Source: Monosporascus cannonballus (lineage: Eukaryota > Ascomycota > Sordariomycetes > Xylariales). From it: 64,000 nucleotides of DNA. Below the pieces are notes generated by a model, which was given only the letters and a program-made list of their open reading frames with translations, was not told the DNA's origin and searched no databases. A program made the position numbers and the translations under genes. Shown piece after piece: positions 61,801 through 64,000 of the stretch. Where the stretch lies: assembly GCA_004154925.1 (NCBI GenBank), contig QJNS01000084.1, positions 1 to 64,000 of the forward strand, written 5' to 3'. How positions within the stretch are numbered: position 1 is the stretch's first letter; the number at the start of each line of letters is the position of its first letter.

Positions 61801-62617
61801 AACTTCTGATTAATTATCGACAGTTAAACGATATCATTATTAAAAATCGAATATTATTACATTTGATCACAAAAATAAAACACCGACTTTACGAAGCCAA
61901 ATAGTTTACAGTATTCAATATTAAAAATAAATATAAACTTATTAAAATTAAAAAAATACGAATAGAAAACGGCCTTTAAAACGAAATACGGATTATTTAA
62001 GTATTTGGTTATATCAATAGGATTTACGAACGCATTAATAACCTTTTAACGGATAATTAATTATGTATTACGAAAATATATCGTTATTTTCGTCGTTTAC
62101 TATTTCGACAACATTTTCATTTTCTCAAAAACGAAAAAAGAATATATAGGATACGTTTATAAAGTTTTTTAAGCTTTATCGGACGTAGGGTTATTTGTTA
62201 ACGTAGAAAAAAAATCAGTTTTATATGCAGCAAATAGAATATCTGGGGTATATTATTACCTTGAAATATATCAGGATAGACCTAAAGAAAGTCGCTGCAA
62301 TTATAGAATAGCAAACGCCAACTACGGCCAAGGAGGTATAGGTATTTATTGAATTCGCTAATTATTATAAAAAGTTTATCCGGAATTTCAGCAGAATAGC
62401 CATACTTCTGATTAATTTTACGAAAAAAGAAAAAAAGTTCAAATAAACACCCGAAACAGAAAAAGCGTTTCAGGACACTAAGGATAATATAATTATTAAT
62501 AAACCAGTATTAATTATGTAGGACCTAAACCGCCTCGTTAAATTAGAAACCGATATTTTGGATTACGCATTAAACGTAGTAATCGGATAACGAAATAATT
62601 AAGGCAAATTATATCTT
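58523..62617 (+). mobile_element. Ty3/Gypsy element, 5' portion, RIP-degraded and interrupted (element 5)
   Basis: Plus-strand element with its 5' LTR at 58523-58885. A gag frame starts at 58942 (MSTSKQPE, then a stop) and continues past stops to a KPELFDGVS motif near 59250-59275, typical of Gypsy gag starts. A Cys/His knuckle-like cluster (RCGKMHTIYC) lies at 60227-60256. The RT core reads VVYYFDNIFIFSKTKKEY near 62090-62140, and an RNase H start (VKLETDILDYALNVV) lies near 62538-62582. The sequence stops abruptly at 62617, where the LTR of another element begins, so the rest of this element should lie beyond the right edge. Multiple TAA/TAG stops at Gln positions show RIP. This is the best copy here for reading the family's gene order. 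Confidence 0.88.
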
Positions 62618-62940
62618 TGTTACGGCACAGAAGAACAAGAGTCTAGCCATTATACCCCTAAAAGTAGAACGTTGTCAGGTCGAGCCCTGACCGCCTTGTT
62701 CTGCCCAATATATCTACAAGGTGCCACTTGGGACTGTGACAAAGGGATTGTCGAAATCAAGAACTTAATCCGATTGTATTGATAGTGTTAAACCTCGATA
62801 ACTGAAATGGCAGAAAACATGCTGAATGGTGATGGTCCTGGGTGATGCCTGGAGGTTGAACCTATGGCGAAAAAGAACTCCTTAATATACATGCGAGACC
62901 CGGGCTTTCTGATCAGCCGAGCCAGATCATGGGCGTAACA
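62618..62940 (-). repeat. Unmutated 3' LTR of element 6
   Basis: Bounded by TGTTACGG and GGGCGTAACA, a TG...CA LTR with 7-bp inverted ends. Normal GC on both sides of AT-rich sequence, so apparently not RIP-mutated, unlike the adjoining internal part of the same element. Confidence 0.82.
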
Positions 62941-64000
62941 CCCCGCCCCATTTCATTGGTTAAGTATTGGTAATACCAATTAATTTCTTAAAAACGCCGA
63001 CTGGGACGTAATTATTTCCTGTAGTTTCGTTGTTACTAGTGAAAATTCTTTAACAAACGCTGAGCGTTTATAAGGTTTTTAGTAGGTTCTTAGATGTTCT
63101 CGGAATTTGAGTACTTTTTTCATTTAATAAGGTATTGAGCAAATTTATTTTTCTTTCCTATATCTATTTTTTTATTTTAGATATCGTATTATTTTTTATT
63201 TTTATATTATTTTATACTGTATATATCTTGATTGTATTTACAGTTAATTCCAATAAGCAAATACGAAAAATTGGGTAAAATTTAAGCTTTGGTAAAAGTT
63301 TTATTTAATCGCTATTTTCTGAAGGTTTCTTGGCGATTTTATATAGTCTAATATATGTAAAATCGTGTTTTTTACTAGGTCGTCTTGTTTAAATGTTTTT
63401 TGTAGCGAAATAAACTAGTTTCCCTTTTTTGAAAATTGATTTTTAACCGTTTTTGTTATAATGTTTATTTATTTAATTACGTACTCATTTTAATACTGTT
63501 CTTATTTTTGATATAATTGCTTTAGTTATTCCGTTATAAGGATTATTTCGACATTAAAAGGTTTATCTACGCGTTTTTATAAATATTCGATATACCCCTA
63601 AAATTTGCGTATGCTGAAATAATTTTAATACTTTCGTAATAATTAACAATATAAGCTAATTAATTAACAAATAATTTTTTTAATTTAATTAATTTCTTTA
63701 GAGTTAATATAATATTATAAATATGTTTTTAATCTCTGCTTTATCGATTGTATTTATTTTTCTATTTAAGGTTTAAATACGTTAAATAAGTTACGATTTA
63801 TATTAATTTATAATATAAGATTTTCCTAAAACTTTAAGATAAATATATTGTTTTTATTTAAAACAGTTTCGTGTAGTAATCTGTATATATTAAATATATT
63901 TCTAAAAAAATACATGTTATTTATTCAACGTTTATATTCTTATGAAGTAAGAAATAAAAGGATTTAGTAAATATGTCGATAATAACGACAATAGTATTTT
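62618..64000 (-). mobile_element. Ty3/Gypsy element 6, 3' end only, runs off the window
   Basis: A 323-bp LTR (62618-62940) is followed on its right by CCCCGCCCC, which on the minus strand is a polypurine tract directly before the LTR, so this is the 3' LTR of a minus-strand element. The internal AT-rich sequence from about 63040 matches in order the sequence just inside the 3' LTRs of elements 1 and 2 (compare 63050-63120 with about 2175-2250 and 13995-14075). It is inserted into the RNase H region of element 5. Confidence 0.82.

Overview
This window looks like a chromosome segment from a filamentous ascomycete (Pezizomycotina, probably Sordariomycetes). It has short spliceosomal introns of about 50-150 bp, a HET-domain gene, filamentous-type MED4 and TRK proteins, and sharply two-part base composition. 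Gene islands of normal GC (about 19.84-39.8 kb and 53.2-57.3 kb) alternate with very AT-rich blocks of retrotransposons. The blocks are decayed by C-to-T/G-to-A transitions typical of repeat-induced point mutation (RIP). No prokaryotic feature, CRISPR array, rRNA or convincing tRNA was seen.

Layout. (1) 1-963: a CG-rich core between inverted (ATT)n and (AAT)n arrays. (2) 1174-19838: two RIP-degraded minus-strand Gypsy elements, 1174-7865 (target duplication AAATT) and 12982-19838 (TTAGA/TTAGG), separated by a 5.1-kb unassigned AT-rich relic. (3) 19839-24598: mostly non-coding transition with a telomere-like minisatellite and decayed coding fragments. (4) 24599-39592: genes for a small Ser-rich protein (+), ALG10 glucosyltransferase (-, 5 exons), dihydroorotate dehydrogenase (+), cytochrome bc1 subunit QCR10 (-, 4 exons), Mediator MED4 (+, 2 exons), a berberine-bridge-type FAD oxidase with one internal stop (+, 3 exons), and a HET-domain protein with a large internal tandem repeat (+, 2 exons). 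(5) 40103-53211: a plus-strand Copia element (LTRs about 238 bp) carrying a complete nested minus-strand Gypsy element (41215-47825, target duplication TAAAA) and a solo LTR. (6) 54219-56740: an intact 9-exon TRK-type potassium transporter (-). (7) 57348-64000: a RIP-damaged pogo/Fot-type transposase, then a plus-strand Gypsy element (from 58523) interrupted in RNase H by another minus-strand Gypsy element. The latter's 3' LTR (62618-62940) is not visibly mutated.

The housekeeping genes do not form one pathway: N-glycan assembly in the ER, pyrimidine synthesis and ubiquinol oxidation at the mitochondrial inner membrane, and transcription. ALG10/DHODH and QCR10/MED4 are divergent pairs with short shared promoters. 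The oxidase and HET genes lie toward the repeat-rich edge, where accessory genes of this type are often found. Exon structures were worked out by hand from splice signals, reading frame and remembered family motifs. Total coding lengths of the five multi-exon genes all divide by three. No database search was run.
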